From NCBI GenBank assembly GCA_029844215.1, contig CM056724.1:80371093-80435092 (forward strand): 64,000 nt of DNA, given 5' to 3'. This DNA comes from Przewalskia tangutica. Its lineage: Eukaryota; Streptophyta; Magnoliopsida; Solanales; Solanaceae. Below the pieces are notes generated by a model. It saw only the letters and a list, made by a program, of their open reading frames with translations, was not told where the DNA came from and made no database searches. The translations under genes were made by a program, and so were the position numbers. Below are positions 1 through 11,239 of the stretch, one piece after another (the first letter of the stretch is position 1; the number at the start of each line of letters is the position of its first letter).

Positions 1-1388
1 AACCATCTTTATTAAAGCAGCCATGATCTAGGAAATGTAATATCATTTTGTCTCATCTTAGCTTCTATGCAGATGGAGGTTTCTACTGGTTTTAATAATA
101 CTTCATTATTCATTACATTTTCCTTTATTAACGCTGCAGTGGTTTGTCGATACTCATTCGATTCAAATCAAGAAACATTATTCCCTTTTAAAAACCAAGT
201 ACTCATTACTCACGAATGAGGTTTCACACAAAACTCATATTAATTCATTTAAGTTAAGTCTCTTATCTTATAAGATCAAGTCTCTTAACTTCTAACAATC
301 AGTAAACCATTCTCTTTATCTCTCTTAAGACGTTATACCTAACTTCCCATAAAGCTAGTATAACTCTTATGTTTTCAAAACCAAGCATTACTCTTCTTTC
401 AAAAAGGTTTCTTAATTCTGTTGAAATACTTCAAGATTCTTTATTATTCAGGCTTAAGTCAAAAGACATTGCCATAATACTACATTCAGTTAACACACGT
501 ACGTCTACCGTACTATATATATGTTCCTTTAAAATATTTCAAGGTTCTTATTATTCAGGCTTAAGTCAAAAGACATTGCCACACGTACGTCTACCGTACT
601 ATATATATATATACTTTTAAAATACTTCATGCTCAAGAGTATAAGAAGAATCACATACCTCGCGACGATTATCGACTATAAGCAAAACGCCCACGCTTAT
701 AACCCTAGCTGGTCCACCTTCTAAGTAGCCCATGCTACTTGCGTAACATTCAACCAATAAAGGTTATCACCATCAGTATATACGATCTATGTAAGTACGC
801 TTTAACTTCTACTTATATTCTTCTGAAGTGATTTCAGTTCAAGTCTTTTCTGTAATATCCTTCTATTACAGTTCAATTCTGTTCTTATGAATCTTATATT
901 CATTTCTATACTACTATAGTATGTAATTTCCAATTACACTAGAAGGACAGTAGTATTTACCTCGATAAGCCCCAAAATTATCCGAGTTTAATGTCGCTCC
1001 TTAGCAACGTTTAGCTCCTACTCCGAGTGCTCCAATCCGCTCCAAACAACCCTTAGAAGTTCTACGCAACTTCTACTTAACACTTCAACCAACAATGAAG
1101 ATTTCCTTAGGGTTTCGTTTAGTGGCTAAAGGAAAGTATAATAGTACTTTCCAAGCCTTTTAGATAAAAGGGTACTTTGGAAAGTACCACAAGGTATTTG
1201 GCTAAAGGATTTTGGGCATTATAACAATACTTGTAGAATACATTTCTACCAAGGGGGGGTAGTATTTCGACTAGCACAACTAGGCTGGGGGGGGGGGGAA
1301 GGTAGGACGAGAGCTACACAAAGGAGAGGGGGAAGGTTTTCAAGACTTAGAAAATATTTGGATGAAGAAGTTCATCAAGTTAGAGGGG

Positions 1389-1396
1389 TATTTATA
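1389..1396 (-). promoter_or_regulatory. TATA box of the H LTR
   Basis: TATAAATA is read on the minus strand, followed by CCCC. It lies about 400 bases into the LTR, as in every other LTR here, and marks the U3/R boundary of the retrotransposon promoter. Confidence 0.65.
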
Positions 1397-1566
1397 GGTC
1401 AAGAAATGGCCAACCAATGGCCAAGATTCATCCAAGTGTTAGGCAAGTGTAGGGCTAGGATTAAGCCATGTGCACCTTATCCATCTACCACACCAACTTG
1501 CACAAATATCCTACCTACTCCCACTAAGCCAAATCGTCCAAGCCAAGGCCATGGTTGCCGTCCAAT

Positions 1567-1588
1567 GAGGGTGACAAGTGTCACCCTC
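1567..1588. promoter_or_regulatory. U3 inverted repeat in H (GAGGGTGACA / TGTCACCCTC)
   Basis: Two 10-base arms, GAGGGTGACA and TGTCACCCTC, are separated by 2 bases. The same element sits at the same place in the other LTRs, upstream of the TATA box, for example at 4419-4440, 19726-19747, 35553-35574, 41325-41346 and 55186-55207. Conservation across both LTR classes suggests a protein-binding site or a structured element. Confidence 0.5.
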
Positions 1589-1799
1589 CCGTTGGTCCAA
1601 AATATTTCATCTCTCGGAAAAATCCGCAAAAAATATAAATGACATAGCCGGAATTTTCCCTACGAAAGCTGTGGAAACGTTTCGTCGAAAAACGACTCCT
1701 CTCGGTAGTTGTGTACAATTTCGAACCTTGCCTAACTTTTAAGGCTCAAATTTCTACGTACGTCCTCACGTACATACCCTGGAAATACGGGGTATAACA

Positions 1800-2584
1800 C
1801 CTATGCGGAGCTACGAGAGTTCCAGGTTAGTGTGCGGGGTTATACCTCATGCGGTCTATGTGGCCATGCGGACTACGAGTCCAGGACGATGCCGAGGAGT
1901 AGCTACCCTCGATGCGGGGTCATACCTCATGCGGGCCTATGTGAGTGGCCTATGCGGACTACGGGAGTCCAGGATTAGGCTTGCATAATGATACTATGGG
2001 CGATTGGCCCTGCTTCGATCATTCGCAGCCTAGAAAAGACACATTCTGATTTACCTATTGTTGCTCTTGTTATGATATGACACTATGTGCGGTTACATTG
2101 GTTGTTTCGTGCATATTTGTAAATTGGTTTTAAAATGATATGATTTCATTTAAGTATTTTACGGTTTCACATACTTAGTAATTGTAGATCGACCTCCTTC
2201 GGGCCGTTCATGCCGCAGTGGCAAGGTGTGCTAGATCCGCATCCTTAGGATCTTTGCTTTGGTGTCGTGAGCTCCATCTTCTCCGAGGCTCGACTTTTGG
2301 TATGGTTCTCCCGTGTTGTAGATATATGTCCATTCAGGGTATGGCGGGGCCCTGTCCCGCAATAGTTGTTTATTTCCTTAGAGGTCTATAGTACTATTGT
2401 ACAGTTGGGATGTAACTGCCAGAATTTGTGTTTATATATATTATGCCGAAAGGCGACTTTTCTCATATAAAGCGTATCTCAATTTTCATTGATTCATATC
2501 TTGTTTTATATTTCCGCTGATTTTCTCGATGTATGATCGCAGGTGTCGGGTAAGGCACGACCACGCCCCGAATGGGTCGTGACA
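1800..2584 (+). repeat. Element A 5' LTR, 3' part
   Basis: This is the last 785 bases of A's 5' LTR, closely matching 5842-6629 in B. It begins inside the minisatellite zone, where H was inserted, and ends with GTCGTGACA immediately before the primer-binding site. The first part of the LTR would lie to the left of H, outside the window. Confidence 0.85.
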
Positions 2585-2588
2585 AAAG

Positions 2589-2600
2589 TGGTATCAGAGC
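2589..2600 (+). promoter_or_regulatory. Primer-binding site of A (tRNA-iMet)
   Basis: TGGTATCAGAGC lies five bases after the LTR end. It is complementary to the 3' end of initiator-Met tRNA, the standard primer for minus-strand DNA synthesis in plant Ty3/gypsy elements. It is the only intact copy in the window; all other copies read TGGTATCGAGC. Confidence 0.9.
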
Positions 2601-2788
2601 AGTTAATCCTCGGAAAGTGTCTACAGACCGTATCTAGTAGAGTCTTGATTATCGGTGTGTTGCACCACACCAATAATCGTGAGGCTATAGGATATTTAGG
2701 ATTGGTTTCCATTCTTCTCACTCGAGATCGTGCCTTAGAGGCGTGTTATAAGTTGGACCCTCTAACGTATTCCTTTCTCAGAATGATT

Positions 2789-4075
2789 ATGCCTCCACGT
2801 AAGGCAACCCGCCCGAAGGAAAGGCAATGAGGAGGCGCTAGTGGGACACCTAGAGTCACGAGGGCTCGTGCCCGCCTATACCCGAGACGGCGAGTTCTAC
2901 GACGCCGCCGACCCCAGGAGGGTTTAGGGCCGCAGCAGTGGCTGATGAGACCACAGTACCTACACGTCCAGTCCCACAGCCTGGAGCAGATGAGATGGGT
3001 TACAGAGAGATGGCCCGCCATCGCCAGATCGTGGCCGCATACGAGGACAGCCGGATGCGGCGATTCGATTCCGGCCCAGAGTACCCGTGGTTCACCCGAG
3101 GCGCATTTGAGGCTACGGATTTCTGAGTTGTAGCCTCCGAGTTCTACGTCGAGGTCGGAGGATGATCCGCAGGAGTTCATCCGCCGATTCTGAGGATCAC
3201 GCGGTGATCAAGGCTTCAGAGACCGAGTCTGTGACCTTCGGTTCGTATCGGCTACGTGATACCGCAGTCGATTGGTTTGATTCGTGGGAGTTATCCCGGG
3301 GAGAGCACGCGTCCCCAACTACTTGGGACGAGTTCTCGGAGGCTTTCCTCACTCACTTCTTGCCTCCAGATGAGGCGAGGCACGCCGGCAGATTTTTATT
3401 ATCGAGGCAGAGAGAACGCACGCCAGGGAGTACAATGTCGAGTTTGATTCATCGCTCGATATGTCCCAGCGTTGGTAGCAGATATGGAGGATATGGTGCA
3501 CCGCTACGTTACCGGGCTAGATGATTATATGGCCGAGTCTTGTGCGGGTGTTTCTCTTCAGCCGGGTATGGACATTACCCGCATGCAGGCTCATGCACTT
3601 GGATGCGAGGAGCGTAGAGGCCGACGTGTTGACAGACAGCAGCAGAAGAAGACCAGGACGGCAGGGTCTTTTGGTGGCTATCGTGGTGGGCGGCCTCGGC
3701 GAGCCAAGATTTGCACCACGCCACCGTGAGCACTCATGCACCGCCCTCGGGATACCGGATATTCGAGGCGCACCAGGCCCAGGACTTGACGTCGAGCAGC
3801 AGAGAGATCGCCGACGACCACCTCCGGTGTGGCCGTCGCGTAGATCCCACTTCGGGAATTGTGGGTACCGCACGGAGTTTGTTCTGATTGGCGGCAGGTC
3901 ACTGCGGAACCGTCCACCGCGGCAAGGCTGATGGTAGGGGTCACCATGTGTTCTTTCACGTCTTCTTCATCTCCTACGATTACTCGCCCGAGGCAAGGTA
4001 CTCATGGGCCAGCAGGTCGCGGCAGAGGCCGTGGCGCGGGTCCCAGTTCTAGCGGTCCTCAGAACCGTATTTATG
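2789..4075 (+). pseudogene. gag: Element A gag (broken)
   Basis: The nucleocapsid/capsid gene packages element RNA in virus-like particles. The start ATG at 2789 gives MPPRKATRPK, shared with B, C and, in similar form, D; the frame then stops at 2828-2830. Recognisable gag pieces follow in other frames. A capsid-like stretch at 3162-3440 includes TTWDEFSEAFLTHFLPP. A piece at 3472-3729 includes HRYVTGLDDYMAESC and DITRMQ. A damaged zinc-knuckle zone lies near 3830-3930. At least four frame changes separate the pieces. The gene runs into protease as in a single gag-pol frame. B, C, D and E carry the same gag family. Confidence 0.75.
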
Positions 4076-4203
4076 CCTTGTCCAGCCGGCAGGATCAGGA
4101 GGCCTCACCTGATGTCATCACAGGTACCTTATCTGTTTCTGGATTTGATGTGTATACCTTGATAGATCCGGGTTCTACTCTGTCCTATATATCTCCCCTT
4201 ATT
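4076..4203 (+). pseudogene. Element A protease, N-terminal part, cut by insertion of B
   Basis: The frame reads LSVSGFDVYTLIDPGSTLSY, the start of the retroviral-type aspartic protease with catalytic Asp in the DPGS loop. Protease matures the gag-pol polyprotein. The frame is interrupted at 4204 by element B. The remainder resumes at 23110 after the duplicated target bases (TTATT on the left, TTATG on the right). Confidence 0.75.
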
Positions 4204-4418
4204 TGTTATACCCCGTATTTCCGGAGTATGTACGAAAGGGCGTACGTACGAAAGTCTAGCCTTAAAGTTTAGGCACTAGACGTTTTTTTGGGCACAACTC
4301 ATTAAAAGAATCGTTTTCCGACGAAACGTTTTACACAACTCGCGTAGGATAAATTCCGGCTATGTCATTTCTAATTTTTGCGGATTTTTCCGAGAGACGA
4401 AACACTTTGGACCAACGA

Positions 4419-4440
4419 GAGGGCGACACTTGTCACCCTC
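4419..4440. promoter_or_regulatory. U3 inverted repeat in B 5' LTR
   Basis: Arms GAGGGCGACA and TGTCACCCTC lie around a 2-base centre, with one mismatch against the version in the long-LTR class. It lies about 170 bases upstream of the TATA box. Confidence 0.45.
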
Positions 4441-4610
4441 TCCTTGGTGGATGTGTGGACGACATTAGGGCCGATTGGAGTGCCAATTTTGTCAAGTAGT
4501 TGGTAGGATATTTTGTGTGCAAGTTGGCTAGGTACACTTGCCCTAATCTTGACCTTACACTTGCCTTGCACTTGGCACCATCTTGGCCCTTGGTTGGCCA
4601 TCCCTTGACC

Positions 4611-4618
4611 TATAAATA
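4611..4618 (+). promoter_or_regulatory. TATA box of B 5' LTR
   Basis: TATAAATA follows TTGACC and precedes CCCCTC. The same promoter context recurs in each LTR: 12000-12007, 14216-14223, 19918-19925, 25299-25306, 35755-35762, 41527-41534, 47395-47402, 51795-51802, 55398-55405 and 61365-61372. In C's 3' LTR it has changed to TATAATTA (32568-32575). Confidence 0.7.
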
Positions 4619-5832
4619 CCCCTCTTGAGATGAAGAGTTCTTCATCCACAAAAACTTTCCAAGTCTAAAATCCTCTCCTCTCCCTTTGTGAGCATTTCGT
4701 CCAACACCTCCCCCCCCCCCCCCTTGAGAAGCTTAGCCGAGGCTATCCCCCCCCCCCTAGCCTAGCCGAAACCTACCCCCCCTTTCCTTGGTAGAAAAGT
4801 TGCCTTCTAGTATTGTTATAATGCCCAAAATACCCTAGCCCAAATCCCTTAGTCCTTAGTAGAAGTTGTGAAGAACTTCTAAGGTTTTCTTAGAGCTACC
4901 GGAGCGTACAACTTAGGAGCTAAACCTTGCTCAGGCGCGACTTTTATCTAGGATATTATTGGGCTTACCGAGGTAAATAATCTTGTCCTTCTTTTGTAAT
5001 TAGAGAATACATACTGTAGAAGTATAGTAATAAGTATAAATACTTAGAAGGATATTAAAGAATAGAATTGAACTGTTATCACAGTAGAAGGGTTTAAAAG
5101 AAGAATAATCAAACTATACTTACTTAGGACTGTTTTCACAGTAGACTTGAGTAGCTCACCGGGTAGGGAAGTGCTGCCCGATTTTCCGTAGAATAAAGGA
5201 CCCTCTGCTTAGAACTGTTTACAGAGTAGTCTAGACGTTGATAGACGTGTCTGACTATTATAGGTTGATTCTCTGCGCGCGACATATTCAACTTGGCAGG
5301 TGGATTTCGCCGAGAAGGTATGTGATTTTTCCTAAAGCATGATATTTTAAAATATATATGTAGTACGGTAGATGTACATGTGTTAACTGAATAATAACTA
5401 CGGAAATGTCTTGCGACTTAAGCCTGAATAATAAGGATCTTAAAACATTTCAAAAGAATACTGAATCATTTTTTAACAGAAGAGAACTAATTAGTTTTTA
5501 AAACAGAAGCTTAAGAGTTATACTAGCTTTATGGGAAGTTAGGTATAACCACTTAAGAATAATAAAAGGAACAGTTTACCTATGTGTTTATAACAGACTT
5601 ATATTGATTTGTGAAAAGAATGATAAGATGGTTTGATAAGTAGACATGATATGATGCTATGTGTGTTAGTGTCTTGTAACGTTTGTATAAGAGAGTATTC
5701 TTGTTGTGCTTATGTTGTTTAACGATACGATGTTATGTTAGTGTAATATCACTCACCTCTTGACATGTTACCGGGGGTTAAGCCGCCTCCGACGCGGGTA
5801 GACTCGGTGTGCAGGACCATGATTCGAGAATA

Positions 5833-6040
5833 CCTCATGCGGTCCAGGGACCTATGCGGAGCTACGGGAGTTCCAGGTTAGTGTGCGGGGTTATACCTCA
5901 TGCGGTCTATGTGGCCATGCGGACTACGAGTCCAGGACGATGCCGAGGAGTAGCTACCCTCGATGCGGGGTTATATACCCTATGTGGGCCTACGTGAGTG
6001 GCCTATGCGGACTACGGGAGTCGAGATTAGGCTTGCGTGG
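5833..6040 (+). repeat. Minisatellite zone in B 5' LTR
   Basis: About three imperfect units of 63-82 bases share CCTCATGCGG, ATGCGGACTACG and GAGTCC. The same zone occurs in A (1801-1985), B's 3' LTR (13195-13390) and C (26520-26705, 33800-33980). The long-LTR class has a different repeat at the equivalent place. Confidence 0.65.
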
Positions 6041-6633
6041 TGATACTACTGCAATTGGCCTGCTCGATCATTCGCACCTAGAAAAGACACATTACAGTTT
6101 ACCTATTGTTGCTCTTATTTATGATGTGCACTATGTGCGGTTACATAGGTGTTTCATACATATATGTAAACCGATTTTAAAATGATATGTTTTCATTTAA
6201 GTACTTACAGTTTCACATACTTAGTACTGTTGTAATCGACTCCTTCGGGCCGCGCTCATGCCGCAGTCGCAGGTGCTAGATCCACATTCCTAGGATCTCT
6301 TTGCATTGGTGTCAGGAGCTCCATCTTCTCCTGAGGCTCTACTATTTGTATGAACTCCTGTATTGTAGATAGTTTTGTACATTCAGGTATGGCGGGCCCC
6401 GTCCCGCCATAGTTGTTTACTTCCTAGAGGTCTGTAGTCCTAGTGTACAGTTGAGATGAATCGCAAAACTTGGGTTATTTATATATATATGCCGAAAAGG
6501 CAAGCTTTTCATCGCTTAAACTGGTCTCATTTTACAAGCGTTTCATGTCTTGTTTTTATATTCCGATTACTCGATGTATGACTACTGGGTGCGGGTAAGG
6601 CACGACCACTGCCCCGAACGGTCGTGACAAAAG

Positions 6634-6644
6634 TGGTATCGAGC
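6634..6644 (+). promoter_or_regulatory. Primer-binding site of B (altered)
   Basis: TGGTATCGAGC follows the LTR end by four bases. Compared with the intact site at 2589, the CAG inside it reads CG, which would weaken pairing with initiator-Met tRNA if the base call is right. Confidence 0.75.
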
Positions 6645-6830
6645 GGCTAATCTCTGAAAGTGTCTACTGCATCAGATCTAGTAGTCTTGATTATCGGTGT
6701 GTTGTGCACCACACCAATAATCGAGAGGCTATAGGATATTTAGGATTGGTTTCCATTCTTCTCACTCGAGATCGTGCTTTAGAGCCGTGTTAAAGTTGGA
6801 CCTCTAACGTATTCCTTTTACATTCTGATT

Positions 6831-8095
6831 ATGCCTCCACGTAAGGCAACCCGCCCGAATGGCGCGCAAAGGAGGCGCTAGTGGGACACCTAGAGTCACG
6901 ATCTATACGAGACGGCGAGTTCTACGACGCCACGACCTGAGGGTTTAGGGCGCGGCGATGAGACCACAAGATTTACACCTCCATCCCACACCGGAGCAGA
7001 TGAGATGGGTTCTGAGAGATGGCCCGCCATCGCCGTGATCGTGGCCGCATACGAGGATAGGCCGATGCGGTTCAGCCAGCCCGATCGTGTACCGTGGTTC
7101 ACCCGAGGCGTAGAGTTTGAGGCTACGAGACTTCGAGTTGTAGCCCGCCAATTTTACGTCGAGGTCGGAGGATGATCCGCAGGAGTTCATCCGTCACCAC
7201 TGAGGATTTTGAGAGTGATCGGGCGTCGAGACCGAGTCCGTAATCTTTGTTCACATAGGTCGCGTGATACCGCATCGATTGGTTTGATTCGTGGGAGTTA
7301 TCCCGGGAGAGCACGCGTCCCACTACTGGGATGAGTTCTCGAGAGGCTTTCTCACTCACTTCTTGCCTCCACGGATGAGGAGGGCGCGGCTGATAAATTT
7401 TTACCGCGAGGCAGGACGACCTTGTTAGGGAGTACAATGTCGAGTTTGATTCATTGGCTCGATATGTCCCAGCGTTAGTAGCAGATATGGAGGATAGGTG
7501 CACCGCCACGCCACCGGGCTAGATGACTATATGGCCGAATCATGCGCGGTGTTTCTCTTCACCGGTATGGACATTACCCGCATGCAGCTCATGCTCTTGG
7601 ATGCGGCGAGCGAGACCGACGGGCCGACAGCGAAGCAGGAAGACCAGGCGGCAGGTCTTTTGGTGGCTATCGTGGTGGCGGCCTCAGCTAGCCTAGATTT
7701 GCACCACACCGGCTGAGCACTCCGACACCGCCCTCGACAGCCAGATATTCGAGGCGAACTGGCCCTGGGCTTGAGACGCCCGTCGAGCGGCAGAGATCGG
7801 CCGACGGACCACCTCGGTGTGGCCGTCACGGTAGATCCCACCGGAGTTGTGGTGTCGCTACAGAGCTTGTTTGATTGTGGCCAGCAGGTCACTATGCGGG
7901 AACTGTCACCGGGCGGCAAGGCTGATGGTAGGGTCACCTCTGAGTTCTTTCACTGGTCTTCTTCATCCTCGACAGCCTACTCGCCGGAGGGCAAGGTACT
8001 CATGGACCAGCAGGTCGCGGCAGAGGTCGTGGCGCGGGTCCCAGTTCTAGCGGTCCTCAGAACCGCATTTATGCCTTGTCGGCCGGCAGATCGTG
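6831..8095 (+). pseudogene. gag: Element B gag (broken)
   Basis: The gene starts at ATG 6831 (MPPRKATRP...). Frame changes occur within the first 30 codons and repeatedly after that. The conserved middle block is visible at about 7260-7620: the WDEF-type capsid stretch, then a version of EFDSLARYVPALVADMED, GLDDYMAESC and MDITRMQ. The zinc-knuckle zone at about 7815-7910 is damaged. The last part joins in frame with protease (open frame 7771-8403), as expected for one gag-pol polyprotein. Spacing from the PBS is about 190 bases, the same as in A and C. Confidence 0.75.
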
Positions 8096-8410
8096 AGGCC
8101 TCACCGATGTCGCCATGTACCTTATCAGTTTCTGGGTTTGATGTTTATGCCTTGATAGATCCGGGTTCTACTATGTCCTATTTATCTCCCCTTGTTGCTA
8201 GTAGGATAGGGATAGAGCCTGAGTCCATAGACCCTTTCGAGGTAGCTACGCCAGTGGGTGATTCGGTGGTAGCTCGGCGGGTATATAGGGCTTGTCCTGT
8301 GACCATTCTATCGTCGGACCTAGCCGACTTGATAGAGTTGGAGATGATTGACTTCGACGTGATCATGGGGATGGATTGGCTAGCTTCTGCTACGCCAATG
8401 TAGACCGCAG
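8096..8410 (+). pseudogene. Element B aspartic protease (intact stretch)
   Basis: An open frame covers the whole protease-like domain: LSVSGFDVYALIDPGSTMSY with catalytic Asp at 8158-8160 in the DPGS loop, then hydrophobic strands, ending near DFDVIMGMDWLA, the conserved C-terminal motif before the link to RT. The enzyme cuts the gag-pol polyprotein. It is the longest unbroken protease in the window. The frame is lost at about 8390-8403, just after GMDWLAS, where C (29041-29090) continues further. Confidence 0.8.
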
Positions 8411-8479
8411 AGAGAGTAGTACGGTTCCGGTTTCTGCGAGCCGGTTGTTGAGTGGGAGGGGAGCACGGTATCGCCGAGG

Positions 8480-9460
8480 GGTAGGTTTATTTCCTACCTC
8501 AAGGCTAGGAAGATGGTGCAGAAAGGGTATATCTACCATCTCGTTCGGGTGTTTGATGGTGCAGAAAGGGTATATCTACCATCTCGTTCGGGTGTTTGAT
8601 ACTGAAGCTGCGGTACCAGATTTTCCGTCAGTTCCAGTGGTCAGAGAGTTCCTAGACGTGTTTCCAGACGACCTCCGTATCCTCCCGAGAGGAGATTGAG
8701 TTTTGTATAGACATATTGCGGCACACTCGCCTATTTCCATTCCGCCATACGTAATGGCACCGCCGAGTTGAGAGAGTTGAAGGATCGGCTTAGGGATTTC
8801 TTTGGAGAAGGGCTTCATCAGCCTAGTGTTTCTCCACGGGAGCGCCGGTATTGTTCGTGAAGAAGAAGGGCGACGACGCGCATGTGTGTTGATTACATGC
8901 GGTGAACAAGGTGACCATTAAGAATGTATACCCTTCCTGTGATTGATGATTTGTTCGACCGGTTTGAGTGCGAGATGTTTCTCCAAGATTGATCTGCGAT
9001 CGGGCTATCATCAGTGCGAGTCGAGAGGTGGATGTCCCTAGATCGCATTCGGACGTGACGGGCATTATGAGTTCGTGGTCATGTCTTTTGGGTTGACCAA
9101 TGCTCCGGTATTCATGGATTTGATGAACCGAGTGTTCAAACCATTTTGGACACGCTTTGTGATAGTGTTCATCGATGATATCTTGGTTTATTCTCGCCAG
9201 AGCGCGAGCACGCAGAGCATTTGGCGATCTTGGCCGATTCTCCGACCAAAGATTAGACGCCAAGTTTTCCAAATGTGAGTTTTGGTTAACCGTGGCTTTT
9301 CTTGGGCATATTGTGGCCGATGGCATTCGAGTGATACGACCAAGATCGGCGATCAGACTGCCTAGACCTACTACTCCGGCAGAGGTTCGCAGCTTACGGG
9401 CCTTGCAGGATATTATCGGCGTTCGTGGAGAAGTTTGCTTCTATCTCGCACCATTGACTA
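8480..9460 (+). pseudogene. Element B reverse transcriptase (broken)
   Basis: The RNA/DNA-dependent DNA polymerase copies element RNA. Pieces in order are a linker with RFISYLKARKMVQ-like sequence; a directly repeated patch (MVQKGYIYHLVRVFD appears twice, about 8512-8600, a duplication not seen in A or C); VREFLDVFPDDL; the [18 protein letters not shown] stretch (about 8908-8960); [18 protein letters not shown]; and the catalytic FIDD box at 9168-9179 followed by ILVYSRQS. At least five frame changes are present. The order and motifs match plant Ty3/gypsy RT. Confidence 0.85.
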
Positions 9461-9529
9461 GGTCGCTCGGAAGCGCCAAGTTTGATGGTCGATGCTTGTG
9501 GCGTGGTTTCGATTCTTTGAAAGAGAGAT

Positions 9530-9935
9530 CGACGACCGCCCGCTTCTACTCTTCCGCAGGTCCAGACGGTTATGTTGTGTATTGTGATGCATCAGGCATC
9601 GGGTTGGGATGTGTGTTGATGCAGCATGGCAAGGTGTATAGCGTATGCATCCCGACAGCTGAAGAAACACGAGAGGAACTACCCCACCCATGATTTGGAG
9701 TTGGCAGCTGTGATTCACGCCTTGAAGATCTGGAGGCACTATTTGTATGGGGTTCACGTGGATATTTATATAGACCACAAGAGCCTCCAGTATATCTTCA
9801 GCCAGAGGGAGCTGAACTTACGACAGAGATGGTGGTTAGAGTTGCTTAAGGATTACGATGTTGATATCCTATACCACCCGGGGAAGGCCAATGTCGTGGC
9901 AGATGCTCTTAGTCGTAGGTCGATGGGGAGCCTAT
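9530..9935 (+). pseudogene. Element B RNase H (nearly intact in two frames)
   Basis: RNase H removes the RNA strand from RNA:DNA hybrids during reverse transcription. The first half reads [17 protein letters not shown] with the first catalytic Asp. One frame change near 9635 leads to the second half in an open frame (9626-10114): [20 protein letters not shown] with catalytic Glu, [24 protein letters not shown] with a further Asp, and [16 protein letters not shown] at the end of the domain. Only this one break is obvious. Confidence 0.85.
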
Positions 9936-11235
9936 CAGATGTGCAGCTAGAGAGGAGGGACATGGTTCGTGATTTGCATCAGTTAGCGAGCCTTGGTGTC
10001 CGTTTGATTGATTCTGATAGCAGTGGGGTTCGAGTTCGTGAGGTTGCCGAGTCTTCCATCGTCGAGGAGGTGAAGAGGCAACAGTTCGAGATCCGCTTTG
10101 ACACGTTATCGTGATACAACTCTTCGTGAGGAAGGGTCCTTGAGGTAGCACGATGGGGTGCTAAGGTTTGAGGGCGTGTGTGTTCCGGATGTTTGAGACT
10201 TGGCAGTGAGTTCTTGGGGAAGCACACGGTAGCGTTACTCTATCCATCCGTGGTCGACCAAGATGTACCACGACCTTAGATCCGTGTATTGGTGGGATGG
10301 CTTGAAGAGGACGTTGCGAGTTCGTAGAGCTCGCCCGTGTTGTCGCAGTGAAGGTAGAGCACTAGAGGCACGGTGGTTTGTTACGCACGATAGAGATCCC
10401 GACTGAAGTGGGAGGTGATCAACGTGGACTTCATCACAGGATTGCCTCGCACTCGGAGGAGACATGATTCTATATGGGTTATCGTCGACAGTCGATTTAA
10501 ATCGCCCACTTTCTTCCCGGCCAGACGACTTTTTCTACCGAGGATTATGCGGACTTTACATCCGAGAGATCGTCGATCGCATGAGTCCCTACTTCGATCA
10601 TATCGCATGCAGGAGCCCGGTACGCTAACTTCGGAGGTCTTTCCGAAGGGTTTGGGGACGCAGTGAGCACGAGCATCGCATTCCATCCACGCAGACGGAC
10701 AGCCGACCGCACTATCCGAACTTCGAGGATATCTGCGAGCCTGTGTTATCGACTTCGTGGGTAATCGGGAGGATCATTTGCCTCTAGTTGAGTTTGCATA
10801 CAATAATAGCTACCACTCCAAAGATTCGGATGGCGCCTTATGAGGCCTTGTATGAGGAAGTGCAGACGCCTATAATTTGGTTCGATGTGGGCGAGGTGCA
10901 GTTAGTGGGACCAGATTTGGTGCAGCAGTGGATAAGGTGAAGCTTATCCAGGAGAGGTTGCTGACAGATCAGAGTCGACAGAAGTCATATGCAGATCATC
11001 GTCGTCGGGATCTGGAGTTCGAGGTTCATGATTGGGTTTTCCTAGCGTGTCACCCATGGCGGTGTGATGAGATTCGGAAGAAAGGGAAACTCACCAAGGT
11101 ACATCGGGCCGCTTCGCATTGTCCGCAGGTAGGCAAGGTTGCCTATGAGTTGGATCTGCCGTCCGATCCGAGGCGCGCATCCGGTTTTTCACGTATCTAT
11201 CTTTGAGAGATGTATCGGGGATCCATCTAGGGTAC
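9936..11235 (+). pseudogene. Element B integrase (broken)
   Basis: Integrase inserts the cDNA into chromosomal DNA. The HHCC zinc-finger zone lies at about 10215-10360 (KMYHDLRSVYWWDGLKRT visible). The catalytic core begins near 10415 with NVDFITGLPRTRRRHDSIW, containing the first Asp of the DDE triad. The region of the second Asp, near 10600, encodes His-Ala in A, B and C alike instead of the expected Asp. The C-terminal part includes FAYNNSYHS (about 10790), QSRQKSYADHRRRDLEFEV and KVAYELDLPSDPRRAS in an open frame 10877-11206. Several frame changes separate these. Confidence 0.8.
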
Positions 11236-11239
11236 ACCC

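Larger units (their letters stand above)
1..1799 (-). mobile_element. Element H: partial 5' LTR, TR-GAG type
   Basis: On the minus strand this is the first part of an LTR that starts at 1799 and runs leftward out of the window. Its first bases match the common LTR start (TGTTATACCCCGTATTTCC), and the rest follows the LTR of element E (13822 onward) without a large break. The right edge falls exactly where element A's LTR resumes (CCTATGCGG at 1800), so H was inserted into A's 5' LTR. Because H is on the minus strand, this right-hand LTR is its 5' LTR; its internal region lies outside the window. H has two units of a TA-rich repeat (about 480-615) where E has four, which explains its shorter length over the same span. 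A run of about 12 G lies near 1286-1298. Confidence 0.85.
4204..6629 (+). repeat. Element B 5' LTR
   Basis: The LTR is 2426 bases, starting TGTTATACCCCGTATTTCC and ending GTCGTGACA. In order it holds a U3 inverted repeat (4419-4440), a TATA box (4611-4618), a run of 14 C (4710-4723), one 33-base GTTATAC...GTATAAC module near 5517-5550, and a minisatellite zone (5833-6040). The TATA position puts U3 at about 430 bases, leaving roughly 2 kb of R plus U5. Confidence 0.9.

Noticed and set aside
1358..1642. 94-codon plus-strand frame in H
   Set aside because: It is antisense to an LTR promoter region; similar frames recur opposite the TATA zone of other LTRs (4371-4649, 11760-12038) only because the sequence is repeated.
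2746..3180. 144-codon minus-strand frame opposite A's gag
   Set aside because: It is antisense to a recognisable gag and not conserved at the same place in B, C, D or E.
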